The notes under the pieces are model-generated. The model was not told the DNA's origin and did no database searches. It worked only from the letters and a program-made list of their open reading frames with translations. A stretch of 64,000 bases of DNA from Bacteroidota bacterium (GTDB taxonomy: Bacteria > Bacteroidota > Bacteroidia > Chitinophagales > BACL12): the NCBI GenBank assembly GCA_016706255.1, contig JADJJZ010000029.1, positions 992,001 through 1,056,000 of the forward strand. The letters are read 5' to 3'. The translations under genes and the position numbers were made by a program. This document shows, in pieces, positions 45,197 through 54,650 of the stretch. Each line of letters starts with the position of its first letter. Within the stretch, counting starts at the first letter, position 1.

Positions 45197-47452
45197 TTAA
45201 ATCATTAATGAAGCTAAAACCAAACTCACCACGCTCATTAATTTAATCAGAATATTAATTGAAGGGCCGGAAGTATCTTTAAAAGGATCACCTACAGTAT
45301 CACCAACAACTGCAGCTTTATGTGGCTCGCTGCCTTTGTAATATGTTTTACCGTTTATATCTACACCTTCTTCAAACATCTTTTTAGCATTATCCCATGC
45401 ACCACCTGCGTTAGCCTGGAAAATGGCCATTAATACACCACTAACAGTAACACCGGCTAATAAACCACCAAGCATTTCAGGTCCCATTAAAATATTATCT
45501 CCGGTATTTAATCCTAAAACTTTAGGCGCAAAACCAACAATTACCGGAACCAACACTGCCATTAAACCGGGTAATACCATTTCTTTAACAGCAGCTTTAG
45601 TACTAATTTCAACACATTTAGCATACTCTGCTTTTCCTTCTGCAGCATTAAATGTATCCTGATCTGCTTGCGACCATTCGTTCATTTCTTTTTCGCCATT
45701 TCTTTTCATTACTTCCAATGCGGCTTTTAATGCAGGAATAGTTGAAAATTGTCTGCGCACTTCTTCAATCATACTCATTGCAGCTTTACCAACACTTTGC
45801 ATTGCCATAGCAGAAAATAAAAATGGCAACATAGCGCCGACAAATAAACCGGAAATAACATGTGCCTGCGAAATATCAATTTTTGTTAATCCTGTAACCT
45901 GCATAAATGCACCAAATAAAGCGAGTGCTGTTAATGCAGCAGAACCAATTGCAAAACCTTTTCCGATAGCTGCAGTAGTATTACCAACTGCATCTAATTT
46001 ATCGGTACGGTGACGAACTTCTTTTGGTAAATCAGCCATTTGTGCAATACCACCGGCATTATCAGAAATAGGACCATATGCATCAACAGCAAGTTGAATT
46101 CCTGTGTTCGCAAGCATACCAACGGCGGCAATTGCAATACCATATAAACCACCACATGCAAATGAAATCATAATGGATGCACCTAAAATTAATACCGGCC
46201 ATGCAGTAGACATCATACCTACACTTAAACCTGCAATAATATTTGTTGCTGCACCTGTTGATGACTGACGTACAATTTTCATTACCGGTTTTTTTCCTGT
46301 TCCTGTATAATATTCAGTAATAAATCCGATTGCAGTACCTGCAACCAAACCAACTATTGTAGCAATAAAAATTCCTAACGAAGTAATTGTTCTTTCTTTA
46401 CCACCATATAATACATCTGTATAACTAAACGATTTTGGCATCATCCATTCAATAATGAAATAGGATAAAATTACCATAACCACAGATGAACCAATAGCAC
46501 CACCATTTAATGCTTTTTGCGGATTACCACCTTCTTTTACACGAACAAAAAATGTTCCGATAATAGAAGTTAAAATACCTACACCACCTAATACCAATGG
46601 TAATAAAACTGCACTTAATCCGTTAAAACCATCTTCCATAAAAGAAGTACCTTCAGCAATTTGTCCGGCCATAAATGCTGTTCCCAACACCATGGTACCC
46701 ACAATTGCACCAACATAACTTTCAAATAAATCGGCACCCATACCGGCAACATCTCCAACGTTATCACCAACGTTATCTGCAATAGTTGCAGGATTTAACG
46801 GGTGATCTTCAGGAATCCCTGCTTCTACTTTTCCCACTAAATCGGCACCAACATCGGCAGCTTTTGTATAAATACCACCACCAACACGCGCAAATAATGC
46901 GATTGATGAAGCACCAAATGAAAATCCGGTAACCACATTAATAACTTTCACTGCAGCAGCCTGACCTTCAAAACCATACATATTTGAATAAATAAGTAAC
47001 AGGGTTCCTAAACCCAAAATACCAAGACCAACAACGCCCATTCCCATTACTGAACCACCGGTAAAAGCAATTTCAAGCGCTTTACCTAGTCCGTGACGGG
47101 CAGCATTTGTAGTTCTCACATTGGCTTTGGTAGCTACGCGCATACCAATAAAACCGGCCAGTGCTGAACAAAAAGCACCAACAATAAATGATAAACCCAC
47201 TAAAGCTGAAGAGTTTTCTTCGCTGGCACCTGAAATTGCCAGCAAAATGGCAACAATAACCACGAAAATGGCCAAAATCTTGTATTCAGCCCGCAAAAAC
47301 GCCATGGCTCCGTCAGAAATTGCCTTAGCAATGCCGGCCATACGCTCGTTGCCTACTTCCTGTTTAGCTACCCATGCGCTTTTCACATAGGTAAATATTA
47401 ATGCCAACACCCCGAGAAGTGGTATTGCATATAAAAGCATGTTTACATCCAT
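45197..47452 (-). CDS. hppA: Membrane-bound ion-pumping pyrophosphatase (K+-dependent type)
   Basis: A 751-residue inner-membrane pump with about 16 helices that uses pyrophosphate hydrolysis to export H+ and/or Na+. The catalytic stretch ADVGADLVGKVEAGIPEDHP with NPATIADNVGDNVGDVAGMG holds the Lys/Asp Mg-PPi ligands, and the C-terminal AAVVGDTVGDPFKDTSGPS completes the site. The motif GNTTAAIGKG (about 490-500) has Ala where K+-independent enzymes have Lys, so K+ dependence is expected. H+ versus Na+ specificity cannot be decided by eye. It is monocistronic, with a strong terminator. Confidence 0.97.
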   Translation of the reverse strand: MDVNMLLYAIPLLGVLALIFTYVKSAWVAKQEVGNERMAGIAKAISDGAMAFLRAEYKILAIFVVIVAILLAISGASEENSSALVGLSFIVGAFCSALAGFIGMRVATKANVRTTNAARHGLGKALEIAFTGGSVMGMGVVGLGILGLGTLLLIYSNMYGFEGQAAAVKVINVVTGFSFGASSIALFARVGGGIYTKAADVGADLVGKVEAGIPEDHPLNPATIADNVGDNVGDVAGMGADLFESYVGAIVGTMVLGTAFMAGQIAEGTSFMEDGFNGLSAVLLPLVLGGVGILTSIIGTFFVRVKEGGNPQKALNGGAIGSSVVMVILSYFIIEWMMPKSFSYTDVLYGGKERTITSLGIFIATIVGLVAGTAIGFITEYYTGTGKKPVMKIVRQSSTGAATNIIAGLSVGMMSTAWPVLILGASIMISFACGGLYGIAIAAVGMLANTGIQLAVDAYGPISDNAGGIAQMADLPKEVRHRTDKLDAVGNTTAAIGKGFAIGSAALTALALFGAFMQVTGLTKIDISQAHVISGLFVGAMLPFLFSAMAMQSVGKAAMSMIEEVRRQFSTIPALKAALEVMKRNGEKEMNEWSQADQDTFNAAEGKAEYAKCVEISTKAAVKEMVLPGLMAVLVPVIVGFAPKVLGLNTGDNILMGPEMLGGLLAGVTVSGVLMAIFQANAGGAWDNAKKMFEEGVDINGKTYYKGSEPHKAAVVGDTVGDPFKDTSGPSINILIKLMSVVSLVLASLMI

Positions 47453-47540
47453 AATTTAACGATTTATTTAAGTTAGTCTTTGAGGTCGCTAAAATAGGGC
47501 TTTGACCGCATATTATTCAACAATTCGATGTGTATAGGGT

Positions 47541-47548
47541 TAATTTTG
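47541..47548 (+). promoter_or_regulatory. Promoter -7 element of the PorV-like gene
   Basis: TAATTTTG, 28 bases before the ATG at 47577. A second, weaker element TATCTTTA lies at 47564-47571, too close to give a normal leader. Confidence 0.5.
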
Positions 47549-47576
47549 AATTGTAATTTCTTTTATCTTTACTCTA

Positions 47577-48395
47577 ATGAAACATACACTATCAGTAATT
47601 GCCATGGCTATTGTTTTCCCTATTGCAGCCATTGCACAAACAGGTTACAGCGATGCAGGCGGAAGGGCAAACGGGATGGGAAACGCATCTGTTACATTAC
47701 AGGATGTTTTTAGTGTTCAGAATAATCAGGCGGCAATGGCCTTTATTGAAGCCCCTGCAATTGGTTTAAGTACTCAGAATTTTTTCCTGATTGATGGCGG
47801 CATCAATGCACATTATGGTGTTTTTGTCTTACCGGTTCAAAAGGCAGGCGTATTCGGATTGAGTGCAAATTATACCGGTGATATTACTTTTAATCAGACA
47901 AAAATCGGCTTAGGTTACGGACGCAAACTGGCAGAAAATGTTGCTGTTGGATTACAACTCGATTATGTTGGTACTTCTACTTCGGAAGTAGGTTCAGGCG
48001 CTGCATTTACTTTTGATATCGGTGTATTATATAAACCAACAAAAGCATTATCTATTGGCGCAAAAACGTTTAATCCGATACGTGCAAAAACAGGTTTGGC
48101 TTATGAAGAAGAATTACCTGCAATAATAAATGTTGGTGTTGCTTATCAGCCATCTGAAAAAGTGATTTTATGTTTAGAAGGTGAACAAAATTTAAGCGAC
48201 GACCTTCGCATTAAATCAGGTGTTGAATATCAAATTATTGAACAACTTTATTTACGCGGCGGATTTATATCAAATCCATCGATGTTTACAGCCGGAATAG
48301 GATTAAAAATCAAGCATATCCAAATTGACCTCAACAGTCAGTTTCATCAACAGCTAGGAACCACACCCGGATTGGGTTTACGTTATGATTTCTAA
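47577..48395 (+). CDS. PorV/PorQ-like outer-membrane beta-barrel protein
   Basis: 272 residues with signal peptide (ending AAIAQ). The mature start, GYSDAGGRANGMGNASVTLQ with VFSVQNNQAAMAFIEAPAIG, is the hallmark of FadL-related PorV/PorQ-type barrels associated with T9SS. Alternating hydrophobic strands run to the terminal PGLGLRYDF, ending in Phe as outer-membrane barrels do. It is shorter than PorV proper (about 390 residues), so a PorQ-like or otherwise related member is likely. It lies 12 bases before the helix-hairpin-helix gene, forming an operon. Confidence 0.82.
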   Translation: MKHTLSVIAMAIVFPIAAIAQTGYSDAGGRANGMGNASVTLQDVFSVQNNQAAMAFIEAPAIGLSTQNFFLIDGGINAHYGVFVLPVQKAGVFGLSANYTGDITFNQTKIGLGYGRKLAENVAVGLQLDYVGTSTSEVGSGAAFTFDIGVLYKPTKALSIGAKTFNPIRAKTGLAYEEELPAIINVGVAYQPSEKVILCLEGEQNLSDDLRIKSGVEYQIIEQLYLRGGFISNPSMFTAGIGLKIKHIQIDLNSQFHQQLGTTPGLGLRYDF

Positions 48396-48407
48396 TTTGA
48401 AAAACCC

Positions 48408-50522
48408 ATGAAATTATTAAAAGTCAAGAGCAATTTTAAGATGAATACAGTTAAACTGTTTGTGTTGCCGGTATTGTTGTGCTGCTCAATAAATTTATTA
48501 GCTCAGGAAAATAAGGCCGAAGGAAAATTATTGGAAGATGATATTATTGAAAATGCAGCAGAAAAAGTAGATAACGCTGATATTTCAATTGATACTTATC
48601 AGGAAAACATTACCTACTTATTACAAAATCCGATTAACATAAATAAATCGGGTTATTTCGAATTAAGAAATTGTGGTTTATTTACCGAAATTCAAATTCG
48701 CGATTTATTAAAACATATCGAAGTATTTGGTCCCCTGTTAAATATTTATGAATTACAAACAATTGCTTCTTTTAGTATAGAAGATATTAATCGTATAAAA
48801 CCATTTATTAAATTAGATGGCTCTGCGTTAAATAGTGTTCCGTTTCAAAAAAAATTATATCTCGGCGATTACCAGTATTTTTTTCGCATCAGCCGTTATG
48901 TTGAAATGCAGGATGGATTTATTGAAGATAGTACCGGTGTAGCAAATTATGCAGGAGATAATTATCGTATTTATTCCAGGTTCAGATATAATTATCAGAA
49001 TAATTTAAGTTATGGCATCACCATGGAAAAGGATGCCGGTGAAGCCATTTTTGGTCCGACGCAACCTTATGGTTTTGATTATTATTCCATGCATTTTTTC
49101 AAAAAAGGAACCGGACTTTTCCGCAGTATTGCATTGGGTGATTATGAAGTAAGAATCGGGCAGGGTTTAGTAATGTGGAGCGGATTTGGTATTGGGAAAA
49201 GTGTGTATCCGGTTGCTATTCGTCGTGCAGGAGCTGTATTAGACAGTTATACTTCTACCAACGAAAACAGATTTATGCGTGGTGCGGGCGTTACCATGGG
49301 TTTACAAAATTGGCAGGTTACGGTATTCGGTTCGCATAAAGCAGTTGATGCAAATGTATCATTAATTGATACAGTTTCTGATGAAATAATTCAGGTAAGC
49401 AGTATTGATGAAAGTGGATTACATCGCACAGAAAATGAACTGGAAAATAAAAATGCCATTCAGGAAACTGTGGGCGGATTTGATGCAACATATTATAAAG
49501 GACAATTTAATGCAGGCATAGCAGGAATTTATTATCAGTTATCTTCCCCATTATCTCCCCCAACAGAACCTTATGAAATGTATGATTTTGCCGGCAATAA
49601 ATTATTTAATGCCAGTTTACATTATAATTACCTCTGGCGAAATTTATTATTATTTGGAGAAACAGCAGTGAGTGATAATATGAAAGCAGCTACTATAAAT
49701 GGATTAATAATTCCTGTAGATCCAAAGGTTGACCTTGCTGTTTTATATCGTTACTTTTCTCCCGAATATCAAAGTTTATATGCGCAAACTTTTTCCGAAG
49801 GTTCACTTCCACAAAATGAACAAGGTATGTATATGGGGGTAGAAGTAAAACCTACCCGCGGCTGGAAATTAAGTGGTTATATTGATTTATATAAAAATCC
49901 CTGGCTGGAATACAGAACCGATGGACCTGCTTATGGCACCGATTTTCTGGGACAAGTTTCCTGGCAGCCATCACGTGCATTTGAAACATACATCCGTTAT
50001 AAACATGAAATTAGCGACCGCAATTTATCGAGCGATTATTTAGAAGATGATCCCATCATGCATGTATTAACCAATGTAGAAAAAACAAATATTCGCTGGC
50101 ATGCCGATTATGATGTAAATAAATCGCTTACCTTAAAATCACGCATTGAATTTACTTTATATGATGAAAATGCAGGATTTCCTGAAAAAGGTTATTTAGC
50201 ATTTCAGGATTTTAATTACCATCCGCTTAGCAGTCCGTTTAGTTTCTCAACACGTTTTGCCATTTTTAATACCGATAGTTATAATGCAAGAATTTATGCT
50301 TACGAAACAGAAGTATTGTATGCATATTCTATTATCGGTTTAAGTGGAAAAGGAACAAGAGCGTATTTATTAGTAACCTATTCACCATTTAAGTGGTTAG
50401 ATATTTGGGCACGTGTAAGTAATACCTGGTACACCGGCGAAGAGCCGTTGGGTTCGGGCGACAATACTTTTCCCGGTAACACACGCAGCGACGTGAAGTT
50501 ACAGTGTCGTGTAAAATGGTAA
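48408..50522 (+). CDS. Helix-hairpin-helix domain outer-membrane protein
   Basis: 704 residues. The start is either 48408 or the ATG at 48441, which gives a cleaner signal peptide (MNTVKLFVLPVLLCCSINLLAQ). Two helix-hairpin-helix motifs at about 60-140 (PININKSGYFELRNCGLFTE, LLNIYELQTIASFSIEDINR) resemble ComEA-like DNA-binding units. The remaining 550 residues are strand-rich and end VKLQCRVKW, as expected of an outer-membrane barrel. Such fusions are common in Bacteroidota but uncharacterised; a DNA-uptake role is inference. It is coupled to the PorV-like gene. Confidence 0.82.
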   Translation: MKLLKVKSNFKMNTVKLFVLPVLLCCSINLLAQENKAEGKLLEDDIIENAAEKVDNADISIDTYQENITYLLQNPININKSGYFELRNCGLFTEIQIRDLLKHIEVFGPLLNIYELQTIASFSIEDINRIKPFIKLDGSALNSVPFQKKLYLGDYQYFFRISRYVEMQDGFIEDSTGVANYAGDNYRIYSRFRYNYQNNLSYGITMEKDAGEAIFGPTQPYGFDYYSMHFFKKGTGLFRSIALGDYEVRIGQGLVMWSGFGIGKSVYPVAIRRAGAVLDSYTSTNENRFMRGAGVTMGLQNWQVTVFGSHKAVDANVSLIDTVSDEIIQVSSIDESGLHRTENELENKNAIQETVGGFDATYYKGQFNAGIAGIYYQLSSPLSPPTEPYEMYDFAGNKLFNASLHYNYLWRNLLLFGETAVSDNMKAATINGLIIPVDPKVDLAVLYRYFSPEYQSLYAQTFSEGSLPQNEQGMYMGVEVKPTRGWKLSGYIDLYKNPWLEYRTDGPAYGTDFLGQVSWQPSRAFETYIRYKHEISDRNLSSDYLEDDPIMHVLTNVEKTNIRWHADYDVNKSLTLKSRIEFTLYDENAGFPEKGYLAFQDFNYHPLSSPFSFSTRFAIFNTDSYNARIYAYETEVLYAYSIIGLSGKGTRAYLLVTYSPFKWLDIWARVSNTWYTGEEPLGSGDNTFPGNTRSDVKLQCRVKW

Positions 50523-50542
50523 TTAATAATTAATTATTCGGA

Positions 50543-51082
50543 TTAAATACCAGTGCCTTTTTTAAGCACCATGGTATTCGCAATTTTATCGTGCAGCGTT
50601 TGACGTTTGCTGTCGATAAATGCCAATAAATAACCCAACATAAAAATCAGGGTAGAAACAATTCTTCCCATATGTCGCACAAAAGCAGTTATAAAAGAAA
50701 TTTTGCCACCATCTTTGCGACGAACACGAATACCGGTTACGAATTTTCCGATAGTTGCGCCGCTCATGCCTTCCAATAAAACGAAATATAATAATGGAAT
50801 AATAAAGAGACCTACCAGGGATTCCATTTTATATTTTTTGATAAAATTTTCAAAATAAATGCCGCGATTCGGATCCAGTGCAATTGGTTCGAAGTAAGCA
50901 AAAAACTGATATTTATCCATTAAACTCGGCTTGCCCTCATCGCCGGAAGCTTGCAATTTTTCGGGTGTTTTACCCATCGAAACGAATAAAAAAGCTGAAA
51001 CTACCATTCCAACTATAAAGTAGTCAATAATAAATGCAATTATTCGTTTGGTTAGCGATGCTGTTTGATAATTGTGCGTCAT
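50543..51082 (-). CDS. RDD-family membrane protein
   Basis: A 179-residue membrane protein with three or four helices. The family name-giving residues are seen: the N-terminal Arg (TKRIIAFIIDYFIVGMVV, holding the R..D pair in helix 1) and the later KRQTLHDKIANTMVLKK near the C-terminus. A segment with GATIGKFVTGIRVRRKDGG is also typical. Function is unproven; some members are proposed ion/proton exchangers. It is convergent with the helix-hairpin-helix gene and divergent from lepA, with a consensus promoter at 51124-51131. Confidence 0.9.
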   Translation of the reverse strand: MTHNYQTASLTKRIIAFIIDYFIVGMVVSAFLFVSMGKTPEKLQASGDEGKPSLMDKYQFFAYFEPIALDPNRGIYFENFIKKYKMESLVGLFIIPLLYFVLLEGMSGATIGKFVTGIRVRRKDGGKISFITAFVRHMGRIVSTLIFMLGYLLAFIDSKRQTLHDKIANTMVLKKGTGI

Positions 51083-51123
51083 ATATCAGGTTTTATTGAT
51101 AAAAACAGGTTGTTTGTCGGCTT

Positions 51124-51131
51124 CAAAGATA
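51124..51131 (-). promoter_or_regulatory. Promoter -7 element of the RDD gene
   Basis: TATCTTTG on the minus strand, 41 bases before the ATG at 51082, divergent from the lepA promoter. Confidence 0.5.
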
Positions 51132-51249
51132 GTAACTATTTCATAAGCTATAATCTTTCAAATGTTGAAACCTGCTTAACAATTCACAGAAATCCACCAA
51201 CAATGTGTATTGCATCAAAGCAATATTTACGAAGCACGCGGGTTTTAGT

Positions 51250-51257
51250 TACCTTTG
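51250..51257 (+). promoter_or_regulatory. Promoter -7 element of lepA
   Basis: TACCTTTG, 29 bases before the ATG at 51287; heads the lepA-folD-queE run. Confidence 0.6.
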
Positions 51258-51286
51258 CACTCTGAAGAAAAAGATAGTAACGTAAG

Positions 51287-53080
51287 ATGGAACATATCAG
51301 GAATTTTTGCATTATAGCACATATTGACCATGGAAAAAGTACGCTGGCGGACAGGCTGTTGCAGATAACCAAGACGGTTTCTGAGCGCGACGAACGGGCT
51401 CAGGTGCTCGACGACATGGATATTGAGCGGGAAAGAGGCATTACCATTAAGAGCCATGCCATTCAGATGGATTTTACATTTGAAGGCAAAAACTATGTGC
51501 TCAACCTGATTGATACCCCCGGCCATGTGGACTTTAGTTATGAGGTTTCACGCAGTATTGCTGCCTGCGAAGGCGCTTTGTTGCTGGTTGATGCCACACA
51601 GGGTATTCAGGCACAAACCATTTCAAATTTATACCTCGCTATTGAACACAATCTGGAAATCATCCCGATTATCAACAAAATTGATATGGATGGGGCAATG
51701 ATTGAGGAAGTGAAAGACCAGATTGTTGATTTGATCGGCTGTGAACGCGATACCATTTTAGAGGCCAGCGGTAAAACAGGTTTGGGTATAGATGCCATTT
51801 TTGATGCCATTATCAAAAGAATTCCTGCACCTAAGGGTGACCCGGAAGCTCCATTGCAGGCACTTATTTTTGACTCTGTATTTAACTCCTACCGCGGTGT
51901 TGTAGCTTATTACCGTATTTTTCAGGGAACCATGCGCAAAGGGCAACGGGTTATGTTCGTAAATACAAAAAACACCTACGAAGCCAATGAAGTGGGTATT
52001 ATGCGTTTGTTATACGAGCCGCGCCAGGAAGTAAAAGCAGGCGATGTTGGATATGTAATTACCGGTATTAAAGAAGCCAAGGAAATTAAAGTGGGTGATA
52101 CCATTACGTATAAGGAAAACCCCTGCCAAAATATTGTTGAAGGATTTAAAGATGTGAAACCAATGGTATTTGCAGGTATTTATCCTATCGACAACGATGA
52201 TTATGAAGATTTAAGAGATTCATTGGAAAAGCTGCAATTAAACGATGCATCCCTGGTTTTTGAGCCGGAAAGTTCAGTGGCGTTGGGATTTGGTTTCCGT
52301 TGCGGATTTTTAGGATTATTACACCTTGAAATTGTGCAAGAGCGTTTAGAACGTGAGTTCGATCAAAATGTAATTATCACTGTTCCTAACGTATCATTTG
52401 ATTGTTTTACCACATCAAAGAAAAAAATTGTAGTACATAACCCGACCGATTTACCTGATCCGGGCTCTATTGAACGGGTTGAAGAACCTTACATTCGTGC
52501 ACAAATAATTTCGCAGCCCGATTATATCGGTGCCATTATGAAATTGTGTATGGATAAACGTGGCATTTTAAAAAATCAAATTTACCTTACTACAACACGA
52601 GTAGAATTAGTTTGGGAAATGCCATTGGCCGAAATTGTATTTGACTTTTACGATAAACTAAAATCGATTTCAAGAGGTTATGCCAGTTTCGATTATGAAT
52701 TAATTGATTACCGCGATGGTGATTTAATTAAACTGGATATAAAATTAAATGGTGAAAATGTGGATGCGTTTTCTGCAATTATTCACCGCGAAAAAGCTTA
52801 TGAGTTTGGCAGTAAGTTGTGTGGTAAATTAAAAGATTTATTACCGAAACAACAATTTGTTATCGCCATTCAGGCGGCCATCGGTGCAAAAATTATTGCA
52901 AGAGAAACGATTTCAGCCATGCGCAAAGATGTAACTGCCAAATGTTATGGTGGTGATATTTCACGTAAACGAAAATTACTCGAAAAGCAGAAAAAAGGTA
53001 AAAAACGTATGCGTCAGATTGGAACTGTAGAGGTACCGCAGGAAGCATTTTTAGCTGTATTAAAATTAAACGACGATTAA
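51287..53080 (+). CDS. lepA: Elongation factor 4 (back-translocating GTPase)
   Basis: A ribosome-associated GTPase of 597 residues, the normal length. G-motifs appear in order: AHIDHGKSTLADRL (G1), RERGITIKSHA (G2), DTPGHVDFSYEVSRS (G3) and INKIDMDGA (G4). The C-terminal, LepA-specific domain ends with CYGGDISRKRKLLEKQKKGK and MRQIGTVEVPQEAFLAVLK. It probably works in ribosome biogenesis or rescue of stalled translation. folD starts 8 bases after its stop, and queE 37 bases after folD, so the three genes are likely one transcript. Confidence 0.98.
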   Translation: MEHIRNFCIIAHIDHGKSTLADRLLQITKTVSERDERAQVLDDMDIERERGITIKSHAIQMDFTFEGKNYVLNLIDTPGHVDFSYEVSRSIAACEGALLLVDATQGIQAQTISNLYLAIEHNLEIIPIINKIDMDGAMIEEVKDQIVDLIGCERDTILEASGKTGLGIDAIFDAIIKRIPAPKGDPEAPLQALIFDSVFNSYRGVVAYYRIFQGTMRKGQRVMFVNTKNTYEANEVGIMRLLYEPRQEVKAGDVGYVITGIKEAKEIKVGDTITYKENPCQNIVEGFKDVKPMVFAGIYPIDNDDYEDLRDSLEKLQLNDASLVFEPESSVALGFGFRCGFLGLLHLEIVQERLEREFDQNVIITVPNVSFDCFTTSKKKIVVHNPTDLPDPGSIERVEEPYIRAQIISQPDYIGAIMKLCMDKRGILKNQIYLTTTRVELVWEMPLAEIVFDFYDKLKSISRGYASFDYELIDYRDGDLIKLDIKLNGENVDAFSAIIHREKAYEFGSKLCGKLKDLLPKQQFVIAIQAAIGAKIIARETISAMRKDVTAKCYGGDISRKRKLLEKQKKGKKRMRQIGTVEVPQEAFLAVLKLNDD

Positions 53081-53088
53081 ATATTTGC

Positions 53089-53958
53089 ATGCCGATATTA
53101 TTAGATGGTAAAAAACTTTCTCAGGAAATTCAGTTGGAAATTAAAAGTGCGATTGAGTTACGAAGAACAAACGGGCAAAAAATTCCGCACCTCGCTGCTG
53201 TTTTAGTTGGAAATGACGGAGCCAGCACAACTTATGTAAACAGTAAAATTCGTTTGTGCAAAGCTGTTGGTATGCAATCTACTTTTATACATTTAGATGC
53301 TTCAACATCTGAAGCTGAATTATTGAAGGTGGTTGATGATATTAATAATAATGATGACATCGACGGCTTTATTGTTCAGTTACCCTTACCTAAACATATC
53401 AACGAAAATAAAATAATAGAAGCTATAAATCCGGGAAAAGATGTGGATGGATTTCATCCTATTAATTTGGGCAGAATGCAATTAGGTTTACCTGCTTTTA
53501 TTTCAGCTACACCGGCCGGCATAATCACCATGCTCGAGCGATACCATATCGAAACCAGTGGCAAACATTGTGTCGTAATTGGCAGAAGTAATATTGTGGG
53601 CACGCCGATGAGTATTTTATTATCGCGTAATACCGAACCCGGCAATTGCACAGTTACGATTTGTCACAGTCGTACAAAAAACTTAAAAGAAATTTGTTTG
53701 CAGGCAGATATTATTATTGCTGCATTAGGCAAACCTGAGTTTGTAACTGCAGATATGGTAAAAGAAGGAGCTGTAGTTGTTGATGTTGGTATATCAAGAT
53801 TAGATGCCGATAATGAAAAAGGTTATGTGATTAAAGGCGATGTTAAATTTGATGAAGTTGCACCAAAATGTGCTGCCATTTCACCGGTTCCGGGCGGCGT
53901 TGGATTAATGACTGTAGTATCATTGTTGATGAATACGATGAAGGCAGTTAAAAATTAA
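53089..53958 (+). CDS. folD: Bifunctional methylenetetrahydrofolate dehydrogenase/cyclohydrolase
   Basis: A 289-residue cytoplasmic enzyme that interconverts methylene-, methenyl- and formyl-tetrahydrofolate using NADP+. Family blocks are LVGNDGASTTYVNSKIRLCK with the catalytic Lys, DGFIVQLPLPKHINENK, KDVDGFHPINLGRM, GRSNIVGTPMSILLSR and SPVPGGVGLMTVVSLLMNT. Length is normal. It lies 8 bases after lepA and 37 before queE. Confidence 0.98.
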   Translation: MPILLDGKKLSQEIQLEIKSAIELRRTNGQKIPHLAAVLVGNDGASTTYVNSKIRLCKAVGMQSTFIHLDASTSEAELLKVVDDINNNDDIDGFIVQLPLPKHINENKIIEAINPGKDVDGFHPINLGRMQLGLPAFISATPAGIITMLERYHIETSGKHCVVIGRSNIVGTPMSILLSRNTEPGNCTVTICHSRTKNLKEICLQADIIIAALGKPEFVTADMVKEGAVVVDVGISRLDADNEKGYVIKGDVKFDEVAPKCAAISPVPGGVGLMTVVSLLMNTMKAVKN

Positions 53959-53995
53959 TTACCACGATTATTTAAATCTAAATTATATTTTTTTA

Positions 53996-54595
53996 ATGCA
54001 ACAATATCCAATAATGGAGCAGTTTTATACCATTCAGGGTGAAGGTTTTCATCAGGGAAGGGCTGCCTATTTTATACGGCTTGGTGGCTGTGATGTTGGA
54101 TGTGTGTGGTGTGATGTAAAGGACAGTTGGGACGCATCTAAACATCCCCAAAAATCAATTGCGGAAATTGTTGCTGACGTAAAAAATTATCCCGCCAAAT
54201 TAATTGTAATTACGGGTGGCGAACCGTTGATGTATGATTTATCTCCGCTTATTGATGTTTTAAAAAATGAGGGTTATGAAATAAATATCGAAACATCCGG
54301 TGCTTATGCTATGCAGGGAACTGCGGACTGGATATGTTTCTCCCCAAAAAAATTTAAAGCCCCTTTAGCTTCAGTTGCAGCTCTAGCAAACGAATTAAAA
54401 GTGGTCATATTTAATAAAAGTGATTTTGAATGGGCTGAATCACATCGCAAAACTGTTTCAGGTAATTGTAAATTATATCTGCAACCCGAATGGAGTAAAC
54501 GCGACGAAATGACTCCGCTTATAATAGATTATGTAAAACAACATCCCGAATGGGAAATATCATTACAGGTACATAAATATCTGCAAGTACCATAA
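53996..54595 (+). CDS. queE: 7-carboxy-7-deazaguanine synthase
   Basis: A radical SAM enzyme of 199 residues in queuosine (7-deazapurine) synthesis; it contracts carboxy-tetrahydropterin to CDG. The cluster motif is C-x3-C-x2-C in LGGCDVGCVWCDVKDSW, near residue 31, preceded by FYTIQGEGFHQGRAAYF. VITGGEPLMYDL and ETSGAYAM are further family blocks. No other que genes lie in the window, so it is isolated from the pathway. The ATG at 53996 follows folD by 37 bases. Confidence 0.95.
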   Translation: MQQYPIMEQFYTIQGEGFHQGRAAYFIRLGGCDVGCVWCDVKDSWDASKHPQKSIAEIVADVKNYPAKLIVITGGEPLMYDLSPLIDVLKNEGYEINIETSGAYAMQGTADWICFSPKKFKAPLASVAALANELKVVIFNKSDFEWAESHRKTVSGNCKLYLQPEWSKRDEMTPLIIDYVKQHPEWEISLQVHKYLQVP

Positions 54596-54632
54596 AAAAA
54601 AACAGCTGCCTAAAATTAAGCAACTGTTTTTT
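54593..54632. terminator. Bidirectional terminator between queE and the GEVED gene
   Basis: AACAG-C-TGC pairs with GCA-A-CTGTT around an AT-rich loop, with A9 on the left and T7 on the right, between convergent genes. Confidence 0.8.
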
Positions 54633-54650
54633 TCACATTTAAAATAATAC